A DNA stretch of 64,000 bases from Epiperipatus broadwayi (GCA_028023455.1 JAQFVV010012395.1:2542001-2606000), one strand, 5' to 3'. Shown: positions 1 through 13,878, numbered from the stretch's first letter. The notes: generated by a model not told the origin, from the sequence alone. Made by a program: numbers and translations.

Positions 1-3000
1 ATATAATGACCAGTGTTTGCATTTAGTGATTTTACCATGAATCTATATCAAGGATACAATATTTATATTTTTCTTATAAAATGTTCTCAATCATCTGAAG
101 ATGTAGATCGATATGATATTAGCTCTATTGTGTGGTGGTACAAACTGATTGTTTACTCAGTTTCTCTCAACAATTACCCAGACTGAATACCTTGTACAAG
201 GATGCTACTAAGCTGATTACGTAGCACTAGACCAAGATGATTCTTCTCAGGTCATGATGTTTATTAATTTAGTTTGTAACATAGTTATTAAACTCAAAGT
301 AACTGATACCAAACAACTACATTGTCAACAATTCTATAACCAGAATATATTGAGTAAAAATAACCAAAATGAATTCTGGTAAATACATGGGAAAATTTTA
401 TTTCAGAATAACCTTTATTAAGCCTTTCACAGTCTGCATACTAAATACGAATTCACACATGATCTTTAAATTAATTTTCTAATTAGCTTTCTTTCCTATT
501 CCCATTATGTAACCATGCATTGAATGACATTTACATCTTGTTTCTACCCAAGGATATATATACTCAGCAGCAACTTACGAATTGGTGCAGATCCCAGTTT
601 ACCATTGGAATCCTACCCAAATACAATTGGTAATAACAAAACGTATATATTTTAGTGAGCAGCTTATTTCATCTTCACCCAAAACCTTGACTTAAAATGT
701 TATTCAACTTTAACTAGCGACAATAATATAACCACAAGTGTCTTTATATCTGCATTATCCCTTTACATTACTTAAATTTGACTATTCCACACCCAATTAA
801 GATCGGTCTGAACCCCTTTGGCATATGATACATCACTCACACTCATACAATCATAAAATTTACACAAAGAATGTTAATAATAAAGTGAAATGTTAAACAT
901 GATAGTCATTCTAGCACCAAAGATATAAATAAGATGTTTAAGTATACATCACACTCTTATTGAGAGATTATATCCCGGCTTATAGTTTGTTACATTTAAA
1001 CAGAGTCACTAATTGAATATTACAAACTAAACATAATAAAGTTCAAAGGTTTTAAGAAAACAGTTTATATTTACCCGTTTTCTTATCCGCGCTTTCAAAG
1101 ATGCTGAAGTTGGCATTGACCATCTGATTCAAATGAAAATATGGTTATCTGAACATCTCAATCATTCCCTGGTGCACTGATCCAGGTTTGAATTCATTTT
1201 CTACTTGTTGAGTCCTGGCAAAAAGTTTGGCTGGTTCTTTTCTTTTATCCTATTATGGCCTCGACTAGCTTGTTGGCCTCCAACATTCTACTTACAAATT
1301 CCTTGACGACATTTAATGAAAATATGAGAGGAGAATCTCCCCGGGAGAGATCTTGAAGATTCTAGCCGGATAACATTTTAGCTTTCTTTACTTAACTGTT
1401 CTTCTAAATTCTCTTCTTCTAGATTAATTAATTCTTAATTCTATCCTTAAAAAAAAAAGTTTGTCCAATTTACAATCTTTTTTATTTTTATCTCACACCC
1501 CTTTCACTTCCAATTATTTTTCCATTTAATTTGGTTATTGCACTTTCTATTTTTGGAAACTGTCACAAATGAAAGTCTTTACTCTTTTGTTTCATACTTT
1601 GGCTCGTGGAATTTAAAAAAAGTGGTTTTTTTTTTTTTCAAATATCCTGCATGATTTCACAAAGATACAATAGTGACTCCTTTATAATTTTTTTTTTTCA
1701 TTATCAATTTTTGTATCTACTTTAACCCTCAACAATAGAGATTGATTTACAAATCTTATTTCCTTTCTTCATTTCTTTTTTTTTCTTTACAGTTAGTAAT
1801 TAAAATACATAAATATTTGCTAAAACAATTATCAGATAAAAAAAATAAATCAAACTTGAAAGCTTGATTAAAGTCTTTAGGAATATAAAATTTTCTAAAA
1901 GTGGTTCTATATGTAAATGCGCATACACAATCTATAATTATCAAATTTAATATTTTTTTTAATCCTACCTTACTTATAAAATAACTGAAATCCCCAAACT
2001 GTAAAATAACAATCTATTTACATATGAGACGGTGGAAAATATCATCTCACTTGGTAAGATCATGCGTTTAAGTATACAGAAGGAAATTTATTATTTTGGT
2101 TTGTGCCAAATTAGATGACAGTCATACTCAGAATTTGAACTTTTCATCCTTCATAATTTTATATATATTATTTAAGGTACTTCTGAGAAATCATATAAAT
2201 CTTTTAAAACAGGCAAAACCTCACTATAAATCTTTTATAATAATTCTTTTTGTAGGAACTTCAGAAGTTCTTGCCTTTCTTAGTGAAATTTCAATTTGTT
2301 ATCTTTATGACATGATTATATATATATATATAATACCATTAAATAGTTAAATGCCCTTTATGGCTTAGTGCAATGGTAAAGTAGCAGACTGGAATTCAAG
2401 GTATATGATTATTTATAGCTCTATTTTGTCTTTTCAGGTGCTTAAATTTTTTTTGAACTGAGCAATTAATCATTTTATTATTTTAAATTTATATTATGTT
2501 TTAATTGTTTTTCTTTTTTAGATCTGTATTACTATAAGATGTGAATGAATTATTTTAATCACAACATTTTGCATTGTAAGAATGAAAGTAGCATATTACA
2601 AAATAATCTACAAAAACTTTTCTAAATACAGCTCAGTAGACAAGATAGTTTTTTGAATTGCCAAACAAATGTGGAATAATCATAATCAATGTTTGCAGAA
2701 GAAAAATATGTATGCTTTTAGATAAAATATCAAAATAATTGATAGGAAAATGTAATACCACAACATGAAATTTGAAGGATAATTGTACAAATTAAAGATA
2801 GATATCTTAAGAAAAAAATTTCTGATGAGGTTGAAAAATATTTTTTAAGTAACCCAGTAATTGTGTCAATCAGCCATACTTACAACACAAATAATTATTT
2901 TGTCCAATCATAATGGATGATTCATTTAATTCACGTGACATAATAGAACCAGTTACCGAGATGAGAATGATCTACAATCAAATGCTTCAATAAATTATGC

Positions 3001-3934
3001 AAATAAGTCCAATCTAGTTTTAATCACCATTGATGCATCAAAATACTAGGATTTCAAAGAAATATGGTTAAGGAATTCTTGTGATTGACTTGTCATTAGA
3101 GAGCACTAAATAAAGAAGTCATATTCAAGGAGAAACTAATCAAACTTTAATCCAGAAGCCTTTAAAGGCATTCTTGAAAACACAATACTCTATCGTACTC
3201 AAATACATAGTATGTTCAAGTGTAATATTTTTTAACTTTAATTACAGGCATTTCATTTTTAGATGCAGTTGAAAATATATGGAAAATGTTGAAATGATAG
3301 GATTGGCAAGATATTTTTATTGTTAAGTAGAATTATCTAAAAATTTTAAATGATTTTGTGTAAGAATTAATTTATTTAATCTCTACAGGAATTAGGATAT
3401 ATTATTTATTAAATATTACTTTCAGAAAATTTGATTGAAGGAAGTTTATGCCTAGTATTGTTATTATATTTGGAAATTTCTAATGGAATTTTCTTGATAG
3501 ACTAAGCTGCATCTGTTTTGTATATCTTTCGCATAATTTATAACATATATAATTTATTACACCTTTTTAAAAAAAACAACTTGTTTTTTTATTGAATTAA
3601 ACTTCATATATATAAAAATATAAAAAATATCCATCCATTGCTGCCATCTAATATAAATTTGAGTAAATAATAGATATAGGTCATAATGTTTATTAAATTC
3701 ATTTGGTGCAGGCTTTGAATGATAGGTTCTGGAGCTCAATGTACATTGATTGTGAACCAGCTCTGCTTGAACTTCTTATAAACTCTTGAACAATAAGTCA
3801 TTTGATTATTACACCAGTAATTGATAATACACAAATACAAATTGTAACATATTGTTTGATTAAAATATCATACATTGTCTTATTTACTAATGTTTTGAAA
3901 ATAAGATTTTTCATTAAATTATTTTATTTTTTAG
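1..3934 (+). other. RIOK3: RIOK3 upstream intron (runs off the left edge)
   Basis: No exon encoding the RIOK3 segment upstream of the 3935 exon was found here, so this is read as intron. It is AT-rich with poly-T runs. Positions 2350-2400 contain a short tRNA-like A-box/B-box stretch that resembles the SINE-like piece at 6425-6575. Positions 3727-3830 share a tail (aactcttga...cattTgattatta type) with 6340-6575, so both are copies of one old short repeat. Nothing else is recognisable; 1080-1390 is slightly richer in GC but shows no coding trace I can name. Confidence 0.6.
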
Positions 3935-4105
3935 ACAATGAAAACATTGTTTAACACATGTAATTTGATTCATGCGGACCTGAGTGAATATAACATTCTT
4001 TGGCACAATGGCCACATCTGGTTAATAGATGTTAGTCAGTCAGTTGAACCTACACATCCACATGGATTAGAATTTCTTCTCAGGGACTGTACCAACATTT
4101 CTCAG
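3935..4105 (+). CDS. RIOK3: RIOK3 internal exon (catalytic core of the RIO kinase domain)
   Basis: This 171-nt, phase-0 exon is bounded by a polypyrimidine-AG acceptor (ttttttag|ACA) and a CAG|gtaatt donor. It encodes 57 residues. HADLSEYN is the RIO catalytic loop, whose Asp is the catalytic residue. IDVSQSVEPTHPHG holds the metal-binding Asp and the downstream RIO3 signature, and the exon ends LLRDCTNISQ. RIOK3 is an atypical serine kinase linked in animals to late 40S ribosome maturation and to innate signalling; that role is family knowledge, not visible here. The exon end (NISQ) joins in frame to FFTKQ at 13508, as in other RIOK3 proteins (..VSQ-FF..). The ATG inside the exon is not a start, because conserved coding runs through it from the acceptor. 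Confidence 0.95.
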
Positions 4106-5762
4106 GTAATTATTACTATTATATTTTATTATAATTTGAAAATTTTAATAATTTTAATATAATACATATATAATTTCTTATTACATATATTGTATCAATT
4201 CATTGGTAAATGAATAGAATGGACAAATTATATTTTACACTGAAAGCCATTTTATATAACAGACCAATGGAATAGGGTAAAAATTGTTAATAACTTTATT
4301 ATTATCTCAGTCTTCTGAGTGCTAATTTGTTCAACAATAATTTTTTGCTTATGAAATGATGACGATGTTCTTCGGTCTGCCTAAATTATTCTTCAATTTA
4401 GATATCAGTAATAATTTAGAACATTTATATCATAGTTTCTGACTTCATTTGTAATCGTATAAGGTGCTTCAGGAGTTAACACTGACTAGTATATCTAAAG
4501 CAGAAACATATCTCATACTTTTATCATTATTAAATCCCAGAATTTTGGTTTATGGAAAGCATAAAACAGTAATAATTATCAAAGCATTAAAATGCAGAAC
4601 ATAGTCAATAAAGAAATAACCAAGATTTTATGTAATGGAATATATGATTTACTAATAATAATACTAATAAAAAATTAATAATACTTGAAAATAATTCTAG
4701 TTAACAAAATATTAAATAGTAAAATCATGATATAATTTACTATCTAAAAACTGGCTACTAACATACTGATAATAAAATAAATAATTGTCTTCTATAGGGA
4801 TTATTGGAATGTTATTGCAATTATGAATATCTCTGATCAAAGAATATCAGGAAAACATTAACTTTTGATATTCTCATTTTAGTCTAAAGATGGCTTTATT
4901 TAGGATACATGAAAATATAAATATAATTGTGAATGCACTATCAGTAGTAATAAACAAATTTTTGAGAAATAAAATAGATAGTTTATCTTAAGTCAGTTAA
5001 GTATTGTAATTTGACATATAATAAAATAATGATAGATGAATAATTAAATGGCAAGTTTTGCAATAAATTGATTTAAATATAAATTTTATCTTTTAATTAT
5101 GATTTTTTTACCTTATTGCTATTTTTGATTTAACTTGGAATCTTAGATCTTTATGATTTTATTATATTGTTTCGAAGATAATATAGAAACTTCTTTATTG
5201 ATTTTGCATGGATGTTATTTATATGGTTTAAATAGACTTTTATACCCATATAGTTTGTAAATGATGGCAGTTTGTAGAAGCAGTCTAGTAATCAATTCTG
5301 TAAATAGGTTTTTAACTGATATTTCAACATTGATTAAAAGAGAAGCCAGTCATCCAAATAATAGAGGCTAGAAAATACCTGAAGATTTATTGGTTCTGTA
5401 TTTAATTGACCAGCCCTTTCATGATTTCTGTTTTTATCTAGGGCTTATGATTCTAATGTAAATTTGAATATCTTCTAAGTTTTTGTTCTCTATAGTTATC
5501 CTCTGATAAAAGAAAACTCATCTGATTATCTTGATAAGCTATTGACAAATCTGATCTCCAGATATTTTTAAAAATTATTTTGATCAAGTAGTATATTTAG
5601 TTTAACATTGTTAATTATGGGCTACAATTTTATTAACCTGCCATAATATTTAAGAAAGAACTTTTTCCTAATATAAAGTAAATGTAATTGAAAATTTTGT
5701 GTTCTTATTTTCACTTATAAATGAATATTTAAATACAAGTGTAGTTAATATATATATTTTTA

Positions 5763-6260
5763 AGCTAGATATAGTTAGAGAAGATTTGAATCCAGACTTT
5801 CAAGCTCCCTTCAGTTATTCACTCCATCTTATACAACTGATACACATGATCACATAAATGATCTCCAATATACATATTTCATACTGAACCAACACTCATC
5901 AGTTGGTCCGAATCATCTCCCACACATATATATAATCAGTGCTTGGTCTATATTAAGATAGCAAATCTTCAAACTTTAATGAATAGGCTTCAGTCTTCTC
6001 TACTCTCCAACTCTTCAGCCATCCATATCATTGAAAATCTGATGATGGTATGTCCAAAGCCCTTGTTTACTAATTTTGTTGTCATACCCATGTTGACCGT
6101 AAGTCATTCTGACTCCTCATATGTAGGATCTTATCCTATTTAAATACACAGAAGAGAGATGGGCAGAATACAGGCTGAATGTATAGTATTTAAATGCAAG
6201 TATAGTATATATACTTTTAAGCTAGATGTAAGTAGAAGGGATTTGAACCCAGCCTTTCAA
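5763..6260 (-). repeat. Family R repeat, more than one unit in tandem (hammerhead-bearing)
   Basis: The block 'gatttgaa(t/c)ccag..tttcaagctcccttca' occurs at 5790 and again at 6238, giving a unit of about 448 bp. The same unit recurs at 23034-24326, 26963-27805 and 44340-44935. Read on the minus strand it has a tRNA-type B box (ggttcaaatccc) and, at 5854-5918, a hammerhead ribozyme core. No coding frame is conserved. It is probably a non-autonomous retroelement of the retrozyme type; that assignment is inference. Confidence 0.7.
5854..5918 (-). ncRNA. Hammerhead ribozyme candidate (family R)
   Basis: On the minus strand CUGAUGA (5902-5896) is followed by a 5-bp stem II with loop GGUUC (GUGUU/AGUAU, 5895-5881). 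GAAA (5880-5877) comes next, then the near-palindrome UAUGUA acting as a tiny stem III, then UA with predicted cleavage after A5869. Stem I pairs CCAA/UUGG and continues as AUGAUU/GAUCAU. All invariant core positions are present. The layout is that of a type I hammerhead with short stem III, as described for Penelope-like elements and retrozymes. Confidence 0.7.
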
Positions 6261-6424
6261 GCTCCCTTCAATCATCCACTTCATCTTATACAACCGATAC
6301 ATATGACCACATATAAAAATGAACTAAATAATGAATATCAGAATCTAGAGTGCAAGTTCTCAGATCATTTCCAATTATGCACTTCCAGTGTTCAAATTTT
6401 TTATGAACTCTTGAGAATAAAACA

Positions 6425-6575
6425 TTTGATTTGGTCTGCATGATATAACAATGGTAGAATGTCAGACTTTAGAACGTAAAATCCTTGGATCGATTTCAAT
6501 TTTAGCATTTCCAATGCTTGAACTTCTGAAGAACTCTCTAGCAATAAACCCATTTGACTATTATTATTAATGGAT
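6425..6575 (+). repeat. tRNA-related SINE remnant
   Basis: It contains 'aatggtagaatgtcagactt', like a D-arm/A-box, and 'ggatcgatttc', close to the RNA polymerase III B box. A short unrelated body follows, ending in an (ATT)n-like tail. Related degenerate copies lie at 2350-2420 and 3727-3830. It is too diverged for a functional tRNA. Confidence 0.45.
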
Positions 6576-9508
6576 AAGAAAAAAAATCATAAATATTTGT
6601 TATATACACATACATTAAACAAATTGATTTAGCACAACTTTTAAATATTTTACACCATTTGTCACATTCGACTTCATTTAATTAATCAGGCACAATCATG
6701 ATCAATAAGGATTCTATTTCATTCTATGTAATTTACGCAATGCAATTATAATATTTTTATTATTCCACATTTTCAAAAATAGCTAAAGCAGTATGTATTT
6801 GTTATAAATTTTATTATCATTGTTTATTAGTGTTATTTTACATTTGAAAAAAAGAAGACAAGTAATAAATATCTTTTTAATGATTATAATTTTCTCTGAC
6901 ATTATTTTATCTAATTTGAGTGTTTGTCTGGTTAATAAAAAAAATGCATTAGATTAGATAGGAATAGAAAACTAATTCATTTGCAAGTTTAGAATGTAAG
7001 TATGTATTTGTGATGTCTTGAAAAAATTAAATGCATTATTTTAATTGTTCATAATGAAAGTTTTGTACAAAGAATGAATCAGAAAAAGTTATATATTTGT
7101 CATTTAAGCAAACTAAAATTAATGAATAATAAATATTTGTATTCTGCAATTTAGCCAAAGGAAATGGAAAAAAAGTCTATTGTGTGAAAATTTCAATTTT
7201 GTTATTTCATATGATCTCAAACAATAGGATTAAATCACTGTATTAAGAAAGAAAATTAGAATTTTAAATTTAAAATCCTGAAAAACTAATAACTCTGCAG
7301 TCTGAAGTTTTGATGATCAAAATTGATTTAGATCACTAAACAATAAAAGCTGTCAATGAAAATTTAATCTTTTAAGTTTTTCAGTTAAAAACTGTTTAAT
7401 ATATTTTAGATGAAATTATTGTGCCTAGATGTCAGCAGTAATCAATATATTAAAGAAGGAGACAAAGGTACACTTGTGCTACTTTTTTAATTGATATTTA
7501 CTGAAAATATAATTTTTATTTATTTATAAGTTTTTTTTTTGTAAAATTATTAAATATTTTTTTATAAATATGTGATGTTTGAATGTAATTGTTTTTAGAT
7601 GAAAATTTAAATCTATCAAAAATATGTGACATCTGGCAGGAAATAGTTGTTTGTCAATAACTTTTGTTTTTTAATTGGAAAATTAATTTTTAATATTTTT
7701 TAGAAGTTGTGATTTAATGAAATTTATCAAAAATAAAAATATTTAAAGTTTATAGGAGTTTTTTTCTTCCTGTTAAATATATTTAATTAGATTGAGAACT
7801 GAAATGTATTGATAAATTTACTGCTTTTTTTTTTTTATTTGCAAAGTTGATTTTTTTTTTATAAGATTAATTTCATTATTTGAACTTATGTTTTAATAAA
7901 ATTTATGTAAAACATAAAATTTAATAATGAACACATTTTTTTGTTGTTGTTGTTGTTGTTAGAAAATACAAGTAAAGGAAAAATATATTAAAAAAGGAGC
8001 AAAAAAGGCACAAGATTTTGTTCCAAAACAATATGTTTAACAAATTAATTTAATTTTCAATGACAAAATAAATAAACTAAAAAGCAACATTGAAATATTC
8101 CATAATCAAAAAAAAAAAAAAGTTATTATGATTATATTAAACTTGGGTACATTTGAATATTGCCATATAAAAGTAAATGTTATATACATAATTTTTTATA
8201 ATACATTTTCTCCCAATTGAAAGATGATTTGCAACTATCAAAAAAATGTGATAATTTATATTTAAAATAATTTTTGTTAATTTTTTTAATCATTTACCTT
8301 TATATTATTGTTTGTATATGTTTTGTTTGTATTAAGAGAGTTACAATAAATTTTGTTTGTCCAGAGAGATCCATTCATCTTTTAATATCTCTAAATTTAT
8401 TATTATTATTTTTTTCAAGTGAATCTTTAAATGTTTCTTTTTGGCCTTTTTTTAGTTTATGTAGATCTACTGATAATCCACAATAGCTTGAAGGTTACGA
8501 TCCTTTGTATTAAATAATTATGATATTATTTCAGTTAGTTATATGGATTTTATGTAATTTTTGAGATACTTCCAGGTGGATGAATGAAGTATAATATTTG
8601 CTGTATTCATTGGGGGCTCTACCCAGCTGAGATAGCATAACATTAAATAAAATCAGATAAACAACTGTTATATTTCAGCAAATTTATTCTTGAATTGTTA
8701 TTAATAATATATACGAAATAATATATCTGTAACAATTTGGGGATAAAATTTCTTCACTCCCTACTATTATTTACAGTTCGTTAATAATTTGCACTTTCCA
8801 TTACCCCACTAGTACATTAATATGCCTTATTTAATCCATTTAGGCTATATTTTCTGTATACACTTTTCTTCCCTTTATGAGAGAAGCCATTAACTTTCAA
8901 CAGCGCTTTGTTTGCTGCATCAACTCTTATACAAATTTGAGAGAGTGCTTTTTATAGCTCATTTACAAAGCACTTGTTCATACTTTTATTTATAGAATGA
9001 ATTATTTCTGGGAGGAAACTGCCTAAACTGCCAGCATTAATTACACAAATAAAAATAGTACTGTGTTTACAATAATATCAGCGTCAGTCAGTGCAATATT
9101 AAAAATAATAAAAGTATAAAATAGAACAAATAAATGAATATCCAAAGTAAGAAGATAAATTTAATTTACTCAGAGTTAGCTGATTCATAAATGTATATCA
9201 CACGAAAGCAGCCTATGCTTATTTGTACCAAGACTCTTCAATCTATTGCCATGACAATCTTTATGAGGAAAAAATGGATCCCATCTTTCAATTTAATCTA
9301 AGATACCTGTTTAATGGGGTTTATTTCAACTTTTATGAATTAAAAAATCTCGATCTGCCACAATCCAAATATTGTCTATATTAATAACCTAGATCAGAAT
9401 GAAAGGTGATATTTATTTTTTATTTATAAAGATTTTTTTGATAATAGATTGAAGATTTTTGGTGTAGATAAGCTTGGGCTACTTTCATGTGATTTAAAGT
9501 AAGAGAAA

Positions 9509-9612
9509 TCTAAAGTAGAATGAATAAATGAATATTAAAAATTAAATATGATGATATAAATCTAAAGTAGAATGGATAAATGAATATCAAAAATTAAATA
9601 TGATATAAATGG
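9509..9612. repeat. Direct tandem duplication, 52-bp period
   Basis: 'tctaaagtagaatg(a/g)ataaatg' starts at 9509 and again at 9561, and the rest of the unit is nearly the same. This is a local duplication within the RIOK3 intron. Confidence 0.8.
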
Positions 9613-10596
9613 GTGAGTAACTGTATATCAAAGTTGAATGCAAAATAAAAAGTTATTGAATATCATAGAAATATTAAAAGAAATATTTTTGAAGTGTGTC
9701 ATTAAGATTTTACTTTAAATGTCTGTGCTTTGCAATCTTTTACATGTTGTTGATTATGCATGCTCTATTTGGATATGGATATTGCATATTTAATATGTTT
9801 GTCTAAGCCAATTTATTCTTTTAAATAATTAATTACTTTTATGTTAACCAATATGCAATAGCCAAGAATTAAACTCATAATTTCCTTCCAAAATAGCAAA
9901 TCGTACTAAATTCTGATATTTATTTTATTGTGTTAATATTCTCAATTAATCTTATGTTCTAACTTTAATAAATATTATTTATCAAAAGTGGTTAATAATC
10001 TTTTGACATGCTTACATAATTTGATTAAGGAAAAGCTTTTCTATATTCTTATCTGCTCCTTGTATCTCATTACAATATTGAATTTTGGCATCAACAAAAA
10101 AGAGGCACAATTTATTAAGTGGAAACTGATGGGTTAAATGACATTGATAGACCATATGAGATATAAATCAAGAGACTTCATTCAACATGAAAGACAAAAT
10201 TGACAAGAGAAAACTGATATGTTAAATGAAACTGATATAAATAAATTTGTGTTTAAATATTAATATTGCTTAACCTGTTTATTTAATTAATCCTAATTAT
10301 TCTTAAATAATATAAATTACTAATGTGTTAACCAAATTTATGATCTTTAATATTCAACAAGAAATAGTATCTCTAATAGTTAAAACAGATTTTTGTAAAA
10401 AAAAATTTCCAAAACAACAAGTTCTGTTAGGGAACTCTGATGTAATACTCTGAATTAATCTTGTTTTGTATTGTGAATAGTTTTATTAATTTTAAACAAT
10501 TTAAATGACATTTTAGTTTTGTATTTAAAAACTATCCTTAGAAGTATTATTCTTATATCTTCTCCTTTGCTTTTTTTGCATTCCTTTATATATTAT

Positions 10597-10672
10597 TTTT
10601 TATAAATCTCCACATATGTACTCTAAAAAAAAAATTGCATCAGAGTGTATATGTGGAGATTTATAAAAAGCA
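10597..10672. repeat. Perfect-stem hairpin in the RIOK3 intron
   Basis: 'tataaatctccacatatg' is followed about 30 bp later by its near-exact reverse complement (catatatg-type centre, ..tgtggagatttata), with an A-rich loop between. 'aaactatcctta' also occurs on both sides (about 10530 and 10676). It looks like a small foldback element or inverted duplication. Confidence 0.65.
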
Positions 10673-12731
10673 AAAAACTATCCTTAATGGAAGAATTTGA
10701 ACTGCAGTGATAATTTACCCAAGTAAAGAAAGCATTTGCACTCATCTTAATCTACTTTTGTATTTCCTATCTATTCTGTTGCCATATATATAATAATAAT
10801 AATGTGTGTTCTATAAATCCATTATCATAAGGTTAATATACTAGAAAAAATGACATTCTACTCAAGGAATTAAAGTTAAAAGTGGATATTTTTAAATTTA
10901 GCAGATCACATTCTAATATCACGCGTCATTAGTTAAATTTAAAAGAATAGGATTGACTGGATAGAATGTCTATTTGTGCATTGAGATAGATTTAGTTCTA
11001 TAAATAATAGCTTTTATTTTGCCATTTTATTTTCTAAAATGCTGTAATTAATAAGATTTTCTCTATATAAAGCAATTATAAAAACTGAATCATTATCCAT
11101 TTTTACAGATTAAATAACTAAGATCTTGCTGAAATATGTAGAATTACGAAAGTTGTTGTTAAATATAAATTTGCAGGATTTTCACTTAAATCTTAATTTA
11201 TGAAATTTATGAGTACATTAGCTAACTATGGCCAGGAAGATTATCTTCTAAATGAAGAAATTCATTTCAAATACTTCACAGAACACAAGTGATCAAGAAA
11301 ATAAATATTCTAAAAATGAATAGATTTGAAAATACAAATATTATATGACATACCCAGAAATGATTTAACTGACAAAACAGTGTGTTGTAGTATAGGGTTA
11401 AGAAAAAATAAACCACTCCATAAAAGATGAAAATGATATTAAATAGATTACAGGAAGCAAAGTTATCAGCATTGCTGCAACTCTTAATTAGAGTCTTTAA
11501 TATTTAAATATTAGTTTCTTGAGATTTCTCCATTTTAGAAATTACCTTTTTAGAGGAAAATTAAAAAAAGGAGGGGTATGATAATTTTGAATTCAAAGGA
11601 ATTGTTATGTAAATGTATGAGATAATTAAATCAGTGATCAAGAATATCTTACTGTGAACAAATGTTTCTCATTCAATTCTATATTAAAATAAGCTTCCCT
11701 ATAATCACCACAACAATCTTGCCAGTTATAATTGAGTTGTAGGCAGTTGGACAGTACTCATAATTACTCAGAGACTAGAAACTCTTATAACTATAGGAAT
11801 GAACTGCTGCTATTAATAGACTAAGGCATCGGTGACTGAGAAGTTATAGCAAAAATATGACAAAGATTAATGAATATATAGAGTCCATATAATTCCCCAG
11901 TAAGCTGGAATATCCCCTAAAAATATGAATTGCCAGTTGTTGAATTAAATTGCTATAATAAAAGTGATTTAATTAAATACAAAATTCAGAGTTATAATTC
12001 TTCAGGTGCCAATGAAAGAACTCAGCAACCATACTTATTTATTTAAATTGCTGCTGAAAAATTGGTGTGAAATGAGTAAACAAGCAAGAAATATTGATTC
12101 TTCAAGTAGATCTAGATAAAATTCTATCTTAGATATGATTTTTTTTTAGTTCTTAATAGGATTCCCATACACTTTAAATTAGTGAACAGTAAATAAAAAT
12201 TTCACAGAAAAAGCGTTTAAAAACAAAAGGACACTGTCAACTTAGTTATTATGAAGTTGCTCATGCATATGTAAATAATATATATGTATAATCTATTGTA
12301 TAAATTATACATGTGTATTTTTTATATTATTGTGTATATAAACATTTAAGTCATTGTGAAAATATGTACAATAGCCAAATTTTCTATTGTAAACTGCTTT
12401 ACAGAAATGATTTCAGAGGGACCCTCTTCATCAACTGTGCCAAACCCTTAAATATATTTTAATTGAGATGAGATGATAAAGAGTATTTAAATGTTGTCAT
12501 TCATTATAATAATATATATGAATTGATGAACAATAATAGTGTGTGTGAAATCTAGGAAACATTAAAATCGATACAGAAATCTCCCTTGTGTATTTATTAT
12601 TCAGAAACAGAACTACGCAGAAAAAGTTTCCTTACTTTTGAGATTAAAAAATTGACAAACTGTATTTTCAAGATAGTTTACAATAAATATTTCTTTCTTG
12701 GTTCAAAGTTTGTTTAAAAATAGATTTTTTT

Positions 12732-12829
12732 CCCTACAGGATAGCAAAAGTATAAAACTAGGAAGTAGTTAAAGATCTTCCCCTACAGGATAGCAAAAGT
12801 ATAAAACTAGGAAGTAGTTAAAGATCTTA
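12732..12829. repeat. Perfect 49-bp tandem duplication
   Basis: 'ccctacaggatagcaaaag' begins at 12732 and at 12781. The two 49-bp copies are identical as far as I can read, so the duplication is recent. It lies about 0.7 kb before the last RIOK3 exon. Confidence 0.9.
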
Positions 12830-13507
12830 AGCAACAATAATGTTTTATATAAATTTTAAACAAAGAAAATCAATTTTTTTTTCCTTAGTTATTTTAACTT
12901 TTGTTTATTATCCCATCAAAAAAATGGATAAAAAAAATATTTAAAAAAAAAAAACTTTATTAATATGTAAGGGAATCCAAAGTTATTTAAATACCTTATT
13001 TTTATCAAACAATGGCACTGAAAATTCCCCTTTCTACTGATATAAAATAAAAACTAGGAATATCTCATTTTATATAATTGCTCAAACATCTTTTGCACAT
13101 AAATATTAATTTTATGTTATAAATTTATAGGAGAGACAAACTTTCCTCTTTTTTTTAAATGATCTTCAAAATATGGATTTTTAAAAATCTCATCTATGCA
13201 TTTATAATTTTTTTTATGTAAATAAGTTCATTTATAATTTAAAATAAAATTGTGGATGTGTATTGTTTGTGTATATTTATATAAATGTTAATAAAATAGA
13301 TAATGCAATTTTATTATAATATGATTTCACTTAAATTTTATTAAAACTATTTACATTAGCATTGATCTCCATTGCTTGTAAGTTCAATTTTTTTTTTTTT
13401 TTGCTAGATGCATTTAATTATGATAAATGGTCATATCTAATACATTATATGTACATACATATATATTTATTTATAAACAATTAATACATTTTCAATTATT
13501 TTTCTAG

Positions 13508-13840
13508 TTTTTTACAAAACAGAATGTTCCTAATGTAATGACACCTCGAGAATTATTTGAAGAAGTTAGTGGCATTGCTCTTACAGGAGAAGTTGATGAA
13601 GTTCTTTACCAAGTTCAAGCATATGAAAAAGATGAACAACTTTTTACCAGTGATCGTAAAAGTCAAAAATACTCATTTAATTATTTATTTGATATAGCTT
13701 CAAAGCGAAGGCCTAGTGATGCCGCAAGAAAAAGAGAACGCACACTGAGCGAAGGATCAACTCTAAAGGCTTTTCACAGTGAAAGTGATTCTGAAGAGGA
13801 ATATTCAAGTGAAAAGTGTCTTGCAAGAAGTGTTCCTTGA
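13508..13840 (+). CDS. RIOK3: RIOK3 terminal exon with stop
   Basis: The acceptor tttctag|TTT opens a 333-nt exon encoding 110 residues and a TGA stop. It starts FFTKQNVPNVMTPRELFEEV and continues through VSGIALTGE and a VQAYEKDEQL segment; this matches the C-terminal lobe of RIOK3 (FF..RELF..VSG..). The tail after about residue 55 is specific to this lineage. It is basic (ASKRRPSDAARKRER) and then acidic and serine-rich (SESDSEEEYSSE), the kind of sequence casein kinase 2 favours. It is longer than the vertebrate C-terminus as I recall it. The ATG at 13538 is internal, not a start. Together with 3935-4105 it gives the last 167 residues of a protein of roughly 500. Confidence 0.93.
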   Translation, partial: FFTKQNVPNVMTPRELFEEVSGIALTGEVDEVLYQVQAYEKDEQLFTSDRKSQKYSFNYLFDIASKRRPSDAARKRERTLSEGSTLKAFHSESDSEEEYSSEKCLARSVP

Positions 13841-13872
13841 CACAAATGTATTTGTATAATGCAAGATTTTAT

Positions 13873-13878
13873 AATAAA
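13873..13878 (+). promoter_or_regulatory. RIOK3: Poly(A) signal AATAAA of RIOK3
   Basis: The canonical hexamer lies 33 bp after the stop codon, implying a short 3' UTR. Confidence 0.7.

Larger units (their letters stand above)
4106..13507 (+). other. RIOK3: RIOK3 9.4-kb intron
   Basis: GT (4106) and AG (13506-13507) boundaries join two exons of one protein in phase 0. It contains the ribozyme-bearing repeat at 5763-6260, a tRNA-like SINE remnant at 6425-6575, a (GTT)n run near 7940-7960, tandem duplications at 9509-9612 and 12732-12829, and a hairpin at 10597-10670. Positions 8560-9060 are a little richer in GC but give no recognisable product. The remainder is AT-rich sequence in which I see nothing. 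Confidence 0.9.
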
